40,945 nt of DNA from Calditrichota bacterium (lineage in GTDB: Bacteria > Calditrichota > Calditrichia > Calditrichales > Calditrichaceae): positions 1 through 40,945 of the forward strand of contig JAJRSO010000054.1 of assembly GCA_024278755.1 (NCBI GenBank), in the 5' to 3' direction. Of this stretch, positions 17,725-26,082 are shown one piece after another. The notes beneath the pieces are model-generated. The model had not been told where the DNA came from and did no database searches. It saw nothing but the letters and a program-made list of their open reading frames with translations. A program made the position numbers and the translations under genes. Numbering within the stretch: the stretch's first letter is position 1; each line of letters starts with the position of its first letter.

Positions 17725-17993
17725 AATATTTCCCCGTATTTATGGTGAATAAAATTCCTGTTTTATCGAATGTAAACAATAAATGGGAGAATTTCACGGA
17801 GAAATTGGAAGATGTGTAAAATATATCGACGCTTTGTTGTTTATGTGGAACAAAACCTCGCCTGATAAACCCGGGCGCTTTTAAATAACGCCACGAAACG
17901 GTAATGGTTTCTACCGTTTTTTAAACCTGTATGGTTTCCTTAAAATCTTCAGTATCTTTATTGTAAAAAGACACTCTGACGCATAAAGGCAAG

Positions 17994-18662
17994 TTAAAAG
18001 GCGTAATTTAAACCCATCATTAAACGTAAATTGAGCCGGGGTTGGTTAATCGCTTTGTCGGCGTCGTCGTATTTAAAATCTTCCCGGGGATTGACGTTTT
18101 CATCATCGGGACTATAGGAAGTATCGTGTCCGTATATAATTGCCGATAGAAAATAATCGAGTCCGGCGTCTAATTGCAGCACAAAATGGCGATTTATCCT
18201 AAAAGATTTTACCAGTCCCATTCCCCAGCCCCAGTGATCGGAGGTGATGTCAAAATCCTCGTTTCCGTCCACAAAATTAAAATTAGCGGTGAACATGCTG
18301 TAGCGCGGCCCTCCGTAAACAAAAGCGTCCGACATTTTGAACCAGCTCACCGGATAAAGCAAGTCCATGCGAAAAGAATAGAGCCAGCCTCTTTTTTCGG
18401 GACGGCCGTTGGCGGCGTTATTGATAAATATTTTACGGGCGTCGAGGGCATTGCCGGGATTGGCAACGCTGCTCCAGCCGGCCCCCAGCCGCAGCTTAAA
18501 CGGAAACTGGCGGGCAAAATCGGAAAGTTCGCTGTTCAGATAAAATCCCGGACCGCCGTTGTAACCGGCCTGGATTCCGGCCGAATAGGTAAATGCCGTT
18601 GCGGAAAAGGGCAGCAACGCCACAGCGACGAAGACAGTTTTAATCAATTTGTTAAGATGCAT
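17994..18662 (-). CDS. Outer-membrane beta-barrel-like protein, unknown role
   Basis: I do not recognise a named family in this 222-residue protein. It begins with a signal peptide (MHLNKLIKTVFVAVALLPFS, cleavage near ATAF). The rest alternates polar and hydrophobic residues with many aromatic and glycine residues (SAGIQAGYNGGPGFYLNSEL, WGWGMGLVKSFRINRHFVLQ), and ends in RLMMGLNYAF with a terminal Phe, the usual signature of a protein inserted by the BAM machinery. About eight strands could be accommodated. It lies between aminopeptidase P and another barrel gene on the same strand but is separated from both by about 180-270 bases. Confidence 0.7.
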   Translation of the reverse strand: MHLNKLIKTVFVAVALLPFSATAFTYSAGIQAGYNGGPGFYLNSELSDFARQFPFKLRLGAGWSSVANPGNALDARKIFINNAANGRPEKRGWLYSFRMDLLYPVSWFKMSDAFVYGGPRYSMFTANFNFVDGNEDFDITSDHWGWGMGLVKSFRINRHFVLQLDAGLDYFLSAIIYGHDTSYSPDDENVNPREDFKYDDADKAINQPRLNLRLMMGLNYAF

Positions 18663-18844
18663 ATTATAGCTCCCGTTGTTTTTATAAATCCATTTAATAT
18701 ATTGGCGAAAAGATGTGACTATTCACTTAACGGTGAAAGCAAATTGAGTACCAATTATAAGAGGCAGATTTTTCAGGGGGAATGCCGGGGTTTGGGGTTG
18801 CTTTGGGCTGACCGGTTGTAAAATCTTTATACAAAAAGGGATTG

Positions 18845-20689
18845 TTAGTTCCATAAATCCCAGTTAAAACCGAAACGCACGCGGCGGTACAATTCGGGAT
18901 AACCGGAAATAATCTGGTATTCGCTGCCGAGGGGATTATCCATGGCCATATAAAGCTGCGCGTCCCGCACCGTGGCCACCAGTTTATAGCTAAAAAACAG
19001 GCGTCCGTCCGATTGGGTTCCGTCCCGGTAAAAATGCTCGGTCAGCGGATCAAAAGAGACATTGTTGCGCCGGTCGTACAGATTCACCGACCCCATGGCG
19101 TCAATAATCAGCGCGCCCTTCAGCCAGACGCTGTGCCAGCCGGCCGAAAGCCAGGCGGATTTTGGCGGAGCAAGGAGACGGGTGCCATTTGAGATTTGCC
19201 CGCCGGAAGCAACGCGGAATTTCGCAGACCGCCAGGACGCCTTGGCGCTGAAGTAGGTAAAAGCGCGGCCGGCGCTGTTACGGAACGTGGGTTTGTCGAA
19301 TACGATTTCATTTTCCAGGTTGCGGCTGCCCGCTTCCGCCGAAAGTTTAAAATTCGGAGAAAACAAAACTTCCGCGGAAGCAATCAGGCTTTGCATCCGC
19401 TCCTCTTTCAGAAAGCGGTTTCCAAAATAGGGGGCATATGCGAACGACAATTCGCTGCGATTGGGCCGGCGCCGCTCTTTGCGGTACTGTGCATTCAGTT
19501 TTACTCCGGAGCCGTCATATCCGGCAGTTACGGCAGAGGTCAGGAAGGCATTCGCCCCATACAGACTATTCCAGCGTAAAACCGGCTGTACGTAGACGGA
19601 TTTTAAAAAATGCATCCGTGCGCTTAAAAATCCTTCCATCCCGCTGTCGGTAAAATCCTTCGATAAAGCGCTGCCCCAAACCCGGTTTTGCCAGGCCGAG
19701 AGGCCGACCAGCCATTCCAGCGGCCCGGTTTTAAGGTTACGATCAACCGAAAATTCCGCGCGCAGAAAACGGTATTTCACCTTAAACGAATCAGCCGCCG
19801 AAGCGTTTTTACGTTTGGTCCCGGAAACTCCGGCCTTAAAATGCCAGCGTTCCTGTTTTGTGGAATCCGTGTACCAGGTTAGATCCTGGAACAGCTCGTC
19901 CCGCTCTTCTTTGTGCCATCTTCTGTCAAGCGGATACACACTGGGCAGGTACATATGTTCGCGGTTGGCGCGGTAAACGGTGCGGCTGAAAATATTTGGC
20001 GTGGGCTGCCAGTTAAGCGCGGTTCGGTAAATCACTCCGTGATAGCGGTTTATATCGTTCAGTTTATTGATGCCGCCAAGCTGCAGGCTGGTGTGTTTAT
20101 TTAACTGTCGGGCAAACTGAATATCCAAATCGGTAAAGCCGAAATCGCCCTGGCGGAACATCAGCCGCGTATAGGGCTTTTCGGGATTCTGCAGCCGGCC
20201 TTTTACATTAACATTATCAAAACCGTTGCCCGAAATATTTTGAAACGGGGAGGCTTCAACGGATTTCAGAGCGTCGAGCGAAAGGAAGCGGGTGTTGTAT
20301 AAACCGCTGATGGGATCATTTTGCAAATGGCCTTCATAATAGACATTGGTCTGGCCGGGTAAAAGATGCAGAGCCGAAACATAGCGCGGCTCGCCCATTT
20401 CCAGGAAATCGAAAACATGGAAAAGCGCTTCGTTACGAAAGGCGTCGGCAAAACCGTTGTAGGCAATATGGATATTATCTTCGTAGCGGTAAACGGCAGT
20501 TTGAACACTGTCGCCGGTTGCGGCAAGGTTGTACTGAACCGGTTCCATTACAAAGACAGGTTTAGGTTTGGGTTTTTGCCTAAACTCTGTTTTAAGAGAA
20601 TCGGGCGCTACGGCAGACGAATCGGCCTGCTGTGCAAAAAGCGACATAGAAAAAAGGAGAAGCGTAATAAAAGAAAAAAGAAGTTTCAA
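18845..20689 (-). CDS. TonB-receptor-like outer-membrane barrel protein
   Basis: This exported protein of about 614 residues resembles a TonB-dependent receptor or putative porin. The N-terminal 180 residues include a plug-like stretch (FLSLDALKSVEASPFQNISG, GFDNVNVKGRL). They are followed by many amphipathic strands and the closing strand RRVRFGFNWDLWN. I prefer the TTG start at 20689 because it begins a classical signal peptide (KLLFSFITLLLFSMSLFAQQ). An ATG at 20770 would add 27 charged residues in front of it and has no ribosome binding site. No TonB box is evident, and no SusD-like lipoprotein neighbours it. The substrate is unknown. The barrel nature is likely, the exact family less so. 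Confidence 0.7.
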   Translation of the reverse strand: MKLLFSFITLLLFSMSLFAQQADSSAVAPDSLKTEFRQKPKPKPVFVMEPVQYNLAATGDSVQTAVYRYEDNIHIAYNGFADAFRNEALFHVFDFLEMGEPRYVSALHLLPGQTNVYYEGHLQNDPISGLYNTRFLSLDALKSVEASPFQNISGNGFDNVNVKGRLQNPEKPYTRLMFRQGDFGFTDLDIQFARQLNKHTSLQLGGINKLNDINRYHGVIYRTALNWQPTPNIFSRTVYRANREHMYLPSVYPLDRRWHKEERDELFQDLTWYTDSTKQERWHFKAGVSGTKRKNASAADSFKVKYRFLRAEFSVDRNLKTGPLEWLVGLSAWQNRVWGSALSKDFTDSGMEGFLSARMHFLKSVYVQPVLRWNSLYGANAFLTSAVTAGYDGSGVKLNAQYRKERRRPNRSELSFAYAPYFGNRFLKEERMQSLIASAEVLFSPNFKLSAEAGSRNLENEIVFDKPTFRNSAGRAFTYFSAKASWRSAKFRVASGGQISNGTRLLAPPKSAWLSAGWHSVWLKGALIIDAMGSVNLYDRRNNVSFDPLTEHFYRDGTQSDGRLFFSYKLVATVRDAQLYMAMDNPLGSEYQIISGYPELYRRVRFGFNWDLWN

Positions 20690-20796
20690 AATCTCTGCCT
20701 GTTCAGTAAAACGTCTGTGTCTAATTTCAAAATAAATCGGAACAGAATCAACTGTTTTAAAAAACGTCATTATTTATAGCCGACGATGGCTTCGCT

Positions 20797-21100
20797 CCGC
20801 TGACAATGACAGGGACGCCGGGGGCGGGCATCAGGTTAAATCAAAGAATAGATTACGGCGGGCGGATAGATAACCCACCCCCATCCCCTCCCTTATGTAT
20901 AAGGGCGGGGCGCCGCAGGCGGGGAGGGTCAGTCATTCCGGCAAGGGAAGAGCGCGGGACACTTCCCATTACTGCCCCTGGTACAGGCTATTGCTGTTTC
21001 TTTATTTGCTGCGGATGAACACCGATTCTCGCCGATTAAATCTATTATTTTTTTGCTTAAATTTACTCGCACTCATTAGCGCATTCGCGGCTAAGAGTTC
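20797..21100. repeat. Cluster of dispersed intergenic repeats
   Basis: The space between the barrel gene and the mutase gene holds three repeat types. First, gctgacaatgacagggac at about 20,800. Second, a G+C-rich palindrome, acccacccccatcccctccc (20,872-20,891), with complementary GGGAGGG at 20,923. Third, at 20,981-21,100, a block (acaggctattgctgtttctt, gcggatgaacaccgatt, cgcggctaagagttc) that matches 28,943-29,072 with scattered differences. No gene is credible between 20,690 and 21,418. Confidence 0.6.
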
Positions 21101-21418
21101 TTTATTTTTTAAGCGCGCAACGCGCAACGTTTTGCCAGGTAAACTAAAACAGAACCAATAGAATTGCTCGGTTTTGCTCATATTTTTCGGTCTGTCCGTT
21201 TCTGGCGTAATGGTAATCGGTGGCTTTTCTTTTTTGTATTTGCGCGCATTCTTTTTGCCATTCGTTTTTATCCGTGCAAGCCTTGAATATTTTTCATTTT
21301 CTCTTTGAAAGAAAAACACCGTCCCACTCTGGTAAAATCTCCCGGCCTCTCTTGTGTTTATGTGTGAAACGGATTATATTTTTCGTTTCTGTTTCAATGA
21401 ATAATTCCTGGAGGAAAA

Positions 21419-22771
21419 GTGGCCTCATTAATGGTATCAATCTCCGGTATCCGCGGCGAAACGGGCAGTACCTTTACGCCGGCGGTTATCGAAAAATATA
21501 CGGCGGCTTTTGCAAAATATCTGCAGGGCGGCAAAGTAATTCTCGGGCGTGATTCACGGGTTTCCGGCCCTTTTGTAATCGATTTGGTAAAAGGTGTCCT
21601 GGCCGCGTCGGGCTGCGAAGTAATCGATATCGGTATTGTGCCGACGCCGACGGTGCAACTGGAAATTGAACATCACCAGGCGGCCGGGGGCATTGCCATC
21701 ACCGCCAGTCATAATCCCATTCAGTGGAACGGCTTAAAATTTATGGGCGGAGACGGACGCTTTTTGAATCCGGAACAGGCCGGAATCGTTTATGCGATGG
21801 CCGATAAAAATGAAACGGATTTCAAATCCTGGTCGGAGCTGGGTTCGGTAACAGAGGACCCGGGCGCCATTGACCGTCATATTCACAAAGTAAAAAAAAT
21901 CTCTTTCCTTGATGTGGATGCCATTCGGCAGCGCAAATTTAAAGTGGCGGTGGATACGGTAAATGGCGCAGGCGGCGTTATTATGCCGAAACTGCTCGAA
22001 GAACTGGGTTGCGAGGTGGTTGCTATCAATCAGGAGACCAACGGCAAATTCACCCACACGCCGGAACCGCTGCCGGAAAATCTGGGACAATTAAGCGCGG
22101 CGGTAAAAGAACATAAAGCCGATCTCGGTTTTGCCGTCGATCCGGATGTGGATCGCTGCGCCATTGTGGATAATAGCGGAACGCCCATTGGCGAAGAGTA
22201 TACGCTGGCCATTGCCGCCAGGCTGGTGTTCAGTAAACAGATGGGGCGTATGGCCGTTAATATGTCCACCTCCCGTGCATCGGAAGACATTGCCAATTAC
22301 AATAATTGTATGTTTGTGCGCAGCAAGGTCGGCGAGATTAATGTGGCCGAAAAGATGAAAGAGATCGACGCCGTTCTCGGCGGCGAAGGAAACGGGGGGG
22401 TCATTCTGCCGGAAGTGCATTTGGGACGCGATGCGCCGGTGGCTGCCGCTCTGACTCTGCAAATGCTGCTGGAGTTCGGCGGAACCTTACAGGAATTGCG
22501 CGCGTCTCTGCCGCAGTATTTTATGGTAAAATTAAAAGTGAATATCGAAGGACGCAATCCCGATGCGGTGCTGACGGCCATGGCCGGGAAATACAAGGAT
22601 AGGCCGATTGACTTGTTATACGGCGTTAAAATCGATTTTGAAAACAGTTGGGTGCATCTGCGTAAATCCAATACCGAACCGATTGTACGGGTCATTTCCG
22701 AAGCGGCCACGGAAAAAGAGGCCCGGACGCTGGCCGACCGTTTTATGGATGAAATAAAGGCCAGTTTGTAA
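21419..22771 (+). CDS. Phosphohexomutase family protein (phosphoglucosamine/phosphomannomutase type)
   Basis: This 450-residue alpha-D-phosphohexomutase moves a phosphate between C1 and C6 (or C1 and C5) of a sugar through a phosphoserine. Motifs in order: SISGIRGETG at the N-terminus, catalytic Ser97 in TASHNP, metal loop DPDVDR (Asp241, 243, 245), sugar loop GEGNGGV (322-328) and phosphate loop SNTEPIVRV near the C-terminus. GEGNGGV resembles archaeal-type phosphoglucosamine or phosphomannomutases rather than classical GlmM. It starts at GTG 21419 five bases after GGAGG (21410-21414). It precedes microcompartment and deoxyribose genes, so conversion of deoxyribose 1-phosphate to 5-phosphate is conceivable. 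Cell-wall sugar or mannose metabolism is the safer reading. Confidence 0.85.
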   Translation: MASLMVSISGIRGETGSTFTPAVIEKYTAAFAKYLQGGKVILGRDSRVSGPFVIDLVKGVLAASGCEVIDIGIVPTPTVQLEIEHHQAAGGIAITASHNPIQWNGLKFMGGDGRFLNPEQAGIVYAMADKNETDFKSWSELGSVTEDPGAIDRHIHKVKKISFLDVDAIRQRKFKVAVDTVNGAGGVIMPKLLEELGCEVVAINQETNGKFTHTPEPLPENLGQLSAAVKEHKADLGFAVDPDVDRCAIVDNSGTPIGEEYTLAIAARLVFSKQMGRMAVNMSTSRASEDIANYNNCMFVRSKVGEINVAEKMKEIDAVLGGEGNGGVILPEVHLGRDAPVAAALTLQMLLEFGGTLQELRASLPQYFMVKLKVNIEGRNPDAVLTAMAGKYKDRPIDLLYGVKIDFENSWVHLRKSNTEPIVRVISEAATEKEARTLADRFMDEIKASL

Positions 22772-22806
22772 AAATTAACGACGTTTGATTTCTATGGACT
22801 ACCGAA

Positions 22807-22898
22807 ATGGATTCCCGCCAAAAAACTGCGGGAACGATGATTTGTTCGAGTGTTGCAAAAGGTCATACCCGCGCAGGCAGCCTGCCCCATGGGGGGTA
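22807..22898. repeat. Composite palindromic repeat, copy 1
   Basis: Two short palindromes about 30 bases apart: ATTCCCGC...GCGGGAA (22811-22834) and ATACCC...GGGTAT (22866-22898). The second is expanded by an insert of about 15 bases. Related copies lie at 24,322 and 24,577, so the element recurs three times within 1.9 kb around the eutN-deoC pair. Confidence 0.75.
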
Positions 22899-22981
22899 TT
22901 TAGTTGTGTATATTGGGTTGTTTAAAGCATTGTGTTTTTTGAGAGTTGTTTGTTATTGTGTTTTGAGATTTTAGGTAGCGT

Positions 22982-23269
22982 ATGATAATTTGCAGAGTTA
23001 CCGGAGACATTGTTTCCACCGTTAAAAACGCGCATTTTAAAGGCAAAAAACTGCTGATTGTGCAGCCTCTGGATTTGCAGGGTGAAGCGGAGGGCAATGC
23101 CTTTATTGCCATCGATACCGTTCAGGCCGGAGCCGGCGACCGGGTGCTGGTCATGCGCGAAGGCGGTTCGGCGCGGATCATTTTTGAAGACAATGAAATC
23201 CCGGTGCAGGCGGTCATCACGGCTATCGTAGATGAGCTTCGCTTTTTGGAGAAGGATGGGGAGAAATAG
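22982..23269 (+). CDS. EutN/CcmL-family microcompartment vertex protein
   Basis: This 95-residue protein belongs to the EutN/CcmL/PduN family, pentamers that cap the vertices of bacterial microcompartment shells. It shows the family pattern: MIICRVTGDIVSTVKNAHFK at the N-terminus, KLLIVQPLD, AIDTVQAGAGDRVLVMREG, then AVITAIVDEL near the end. Length is normal. It is followed after 134 bases on the same strand by a deoxyribose-phosphate aldolase that bears an apparent encapsulation helix. The hexameric shell proteins needed to build a compartment are not in this window, so they must lie elsewhere or this is a satellite locus. The family call is strong; the cargo pathway is inferred from neighbours. 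Confidence 0.9.
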   Translation: MIICRVTGDIVSTVKNAHFKGKKLLIVQPLDLQGEAEGNAFIAIDTVQAGAGDRVLVMREGGSARIIFEDNEIPVQAVITAIVDELRFLEKDGEK

Positions 23270-23403
23270 TATCAAGTATCAAGTAGGAAGTAGGAAGTGA
23301 AGAGCGTGAAGTAAGACAGGAAAAAACAAAATTGAAGATTTCATAGAGAAAAATTTCTGCGTCCTCTGAATAAATTTTAACCGAAATAAAACAGGAAATT
23401 TTT

Positions 23404-24234
23404 ATGGCAAGTATCACCAGTAAAGACATCGAACAAATCATTTCGCAGGTGATTGCGGAAAAACAGATCCCCGGCAGTTACCGTCCTTTCTCCTATGACG
23501 CCGCCAATGATCTCATTTCATTTGGCGCCAGCCGAATCGGCGCGGTAGCCCCTTCCTGTCCGCCCAAATACGAACTGGCCAAATGGATCGATCATACCTT
23601 ATTAAAGCCGGACGCCACGCAACAGGATATCGAGTCCGTTTGCACCGACGCGCGGGAACATAATTTTGCATCCGTTTGTATCAATCCCACCTGGGTACCG
23701 TTGGCCTACAAAATGCTGCGCGGATACGAGGCGCGGGTCTGTACGGTGGTCGGTTTTCCGCTTGGCGCCACCTTCCCGGAAGTAAAAGCGCTGGAAACCA
23801 AACAGGCGGTGGAATCGGGCGCCGATGAAATTGATATGGTGATAAATGTGGGCGCGCTAAAATCGGGCAATTACGAATTAGTGGAGCACGATATTCGGGC
23901 AGTCGTGCGGGCCGCGGGCAGACGACTGGTAAAAGTGATTTTGGAAACCTGTTTGCTGAGCGACGAAGAAAAGGTGCAGGCCTCGGCCATCGCAAAAAAA
24001 GCGGGAGCGAATTTTGTTAAAACCTCCACCGGATTCAGCAGTGGGGGCGCTACGGTTAAAGACGTGGCGCTGATGCGTCAGGCGGTTGGCTCGGAAATGG
24101 GCGTAAAGGCCAGCGGCGGGGTACGTACGTACGAAGAAGCCTGCAAAATGGTGGAAGCGGGCGCCACCCGGATCGGGGCCAGCGCCAGTGTGGCCATTGT
24201 GGGCAATGGCGGAGCCGACGGAAGCGGGTATTGA
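23404..24234 (+). CDS. deoC: Deoxyribose-phosphate aldolase with N-terminal microcompartment-targeting-like helix
   Basis: It cleaves 2-deoxyribose 5-phosphate to acetaldehyde and glyceraldehyde 3-phosphate. The class I aldolase core begins near residue 58 ([15 protein letters not shown]). The Schiff-base lysine is Lys206 in [10 protein letters not shown], the relay lysine is Lys235 in VKASGG, and the relay aspartate is in [14 protein letters not shown]. The protein has 276 residues against roughly 220 for minimal bacterial enzymes. The extra 55 residues start with an amphipathic helix ([19 protein letters not shown]; Ile9, Ile12, Ile13, Val16, Ile17 on one face) and a proline/glycine-rich linker, the architecture of encapsulation peptides. 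With the vertex gene upstream, confinement of the volatile acetaldehyde product is a natural reading. Confidence 0.92.
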   Translation: MASITSKDIEQIISQVIAEKQIPGSYRPFSYDAANDLISFGASRIGAVAPSCPPKYELAKWIDHTLLKPDATQQDIESVCTDAREHNFASVCINPTWVPLAYKMLRGYEARVCTVVGFPLGATFPEVKALETKQAVESGADEIDMVINVGALKSGNYELVEHDIRAVVRAAGRRLVKVILETCLLSDEEKVQASAIAKKAGANFVKTSTGFSSGGATVKDVALMRQAVGSEMGVKASGGVRTYEEACKMVEAGATRIGASASVAIVGNGGADGSGY

Positions 24235-24321
24235 AGTACTAAGAAATTTTCGATCAATATTCGTTAATCTGCAATCGTAAATCGGAATTGAATAATGATT
24301 AAAACGGATTTGTGCAGGTAA

Positions 24322-24400
24322 GGAATGGATTCCCGCCAAAAAATCGCGGGAATGACGGTTTTGTTTTTATGCTGTGAAGGGTCATACCCGCGTAGGCGAG
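24322..24400. repeat. Composite palindromic repeat, copy 2
   Basis: ATTCCCGCC...CGCGGGAAT (24329-24353) followed by GTCATACCCGCGTAGGCG (24381-24398). It lies between deoC and the nucleoside phosphorylase gene, where a hairpin could protect or end the deoC message. Confidence 0.75.
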
Positions 24401-24576
24401 CACAAAGGCTTCTGAAATCGCCGTCCGTTAATCAACAATCGTTAATCAAAAAGGCGTAAAGGCAATAAGACAAAGAGGAAAAAGGGCAGCGGTATGCTTG
24501 CGATTCCCGGTTTGCCGGAGAAGAAGCAATCTTTTTCTAAATCCGTGAGAATCAGTGTACTCCGTGATCAAAAAGA

Positions 24577-24664
24577 GGAATGGATTCCCGCCAAAAAATT
24601 GCGGGAATGACGATTTTCCCCGTTTGCAGCGGAGTGTCATACCCGCGCAGGCGGGTATCCAGGC
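24577..24664. repeat. Composite palindromic repeat, copy 3
   Basis: This is the most complete copy: ATTCCCGCC...GCGGGAAT (24584-24609), then ATACCCGCGCAGGCGGGTAT (24640-24657). The rest of the 24,235-24,759 gap holds no gene that I can support. Confidence 0.8.
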
Positions 24665-24759
24665 ATCTAAAAGCATTAATCAAAATTGAAGATTAACGAT
24701 TAACGAAGTAGGATTTATAACAAATAGTTAATTCATTGTATTTTAATATAGAGAGAAAA

Positions 24760-26076
24760 ATGACCGCATACGAAATAATCAGTAAAAAACGCGACGGCTT
24801 TGAATTAAACGAAGATGAAATCAGTTTTATGGTCAACGGCTTTGCCGAGGGACGCATCCCCGATTACCAAATGTCGGCCTGGCTGATGGCGGTTTTCCTG
24901 CGGGGAATGAATGCGCAGGAAACCATGGCCGTTACAAAAAATATGCTGTATTCCGGCGAAGTGGTTAATCTCGAAAAGATTCCCGGCTTAAAAGTGGATA
25001 AACACAGCACCGGCGGTGTGGGCGACAAGGTGTCCATTATTCTGGCGCCGGTTGTGGCGGCGGCCGGTGTTCCCGTGCCGATGATTTCCGGGCGCGGATT
25101 GGGTCATACGGGTGGCACGCTGGACAAGCTGGAAAGCATTCCCGGCTTTCGGGTGGATTATTCCATCGAAGAATATTCAGATAAAATTGCCCGGCTTGGC
25201 GTTTGTCTGATTGGGCAGACGCCCGATATCTGTCCCGCCGATAAAAAAATGTACGCCCTGCGCGATGTGACCGCTACCATTCAATCCATTCCGTTGATCA
25301 CCGGCAGCATTATGAGTAAAAAACTAGCCGAAGGCATCGACGCACTGGTACTGGATGTTAAAACCGGCCGCGGCGCTTTTATGCAAAATTATGACGATTC
25401 GGTGGCCCTGGCAAAACAATTGATCTCGGTGGGAGAGCAGTTTGGCAAACCTACCGCGGCCTATATTACAAATATGGATGAACCGCTGGGAAATACCGTC
25501 GGCAACTGGCTGGAGATTGTGGAATGCATCGCAGGCTTGCAGGGTAACGGGCCCGATGATTTGATGGAAGTAACCCACCAGCTCTGCGGCGCGATGATTT
25601 ATCTCGGTCAAAAGGCCGAAACCATCGAAGCGGGAATTCAGATTTCCAAAGAGATGATTAGCAGCGGAAAAGCCTGGCAGAAATTCCTGGAAATTGTGGC
25701 CGAACAAAACGGCGATGTGGAGATGGTACTGAACCCGGATACTTATCCCAGAGCAAAATTCAGCGCCGAGGTTACAGCCAAACAAAACGGGTATATAAAA
25801 TCCATTCACTCGCTCGAAGTGGGGTTAACGGCCGTAACGCTGGGCGCCGGAAGGCAGAAGGCGGAAGATGTGATTGATCCCAAGGCGGGAATTGTGCTTC
25901 ATAAAAAAGCCGGCAGCAGCGTAAAAGAAGGAAACATGCTGATGACGGTTTATACGGATAAAGAAGACATGCTGACTGCCGCCGTGGAACGGTTGGGGAA
26001 CGCCGTTACCTATACGGGAAGAAAACCGGACGTTCAGCCGCTGATCCTGGAATTTTTAGATAAGAACAGTTTATAA
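24760..26076 (+). CDS. pdp: Pyrimidine-nucleoside phosphorylase
   Basis: It splits thymidine, deoxyuridine or uridine with phosphate into base and (deoxy)ribose 1-phosphate. The 438-residue protein has the family signature SGRGLGHTGGTLDKLESI and the phosphate-binding KVDKHSTGGVGDKVS. The N-terminal alpha domain starts at MTAYEIISKKRDG and a C-terminal alpha/beta domain includes AGIVLHKKAGSSVKEGN. I use the ATG at 24760 behind GAGAGA; an upstream in-frame TTG adds eight unlikely residues. Lys rather than Met-type features do not separate PdpA from DeoA reliably by eye, so thymidine phosphorylase remains possible. It supplies deoxyribose 1-phosphate, the precursor of the deoC substrate. The next gene follows after six bases. 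Confidence 0.9.
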   Translation: MTAYEIISKKRDGFELNEDEISFMVNGFAEGRIPDYQMSAWLMAVFLRGMNAQETMAVTKNMLYSGEVVNLEKIPGLKVDKHSTGGVGDKVSIILAPVVAAAGVPVPMISGRGLGHTGGTLDKLESIPGFRVDYSIEEYSDKIARLGVCLIGQTPDICPADKKMYALRDVTATIQSIPLITGSIMSKKLAEGIDALVLDVKTGRGAFMQNYDDSVALAKQLISVGEQFGKPTAAYITNMDEPLGNTVGNWLEIVECIAGLQGNGPDDLMEVTHQLCGAMIYLGQKAETIEAGIQISKEMISSGKAWQKFLEIVAEQNGDVEMVLNPDTYPRAKFSAEVTAKQNGYIKSIHSLEVGLTAVTLGAGRQKAEDVIDPKAGIVLHKKAGSSVKEGNMLMTVYTDKEDMLTAAVERLGNAVTYTGRKPDVQPLILEFLDKNSL

Positions 26077-26082
26077 TTATTT

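Noticed and set aside
23681-24339. Long minus-strand open frames opposite deoC
   Set aside because: They are shadows of the deoC coding strand; the encoded sequences are Arg/Pro/His-rich without domains.
22807-24664. CRISPR-like array
   Set aside because: The three repeats are far apart, imperfect, palindromic and separated by genes, with no cas genes.
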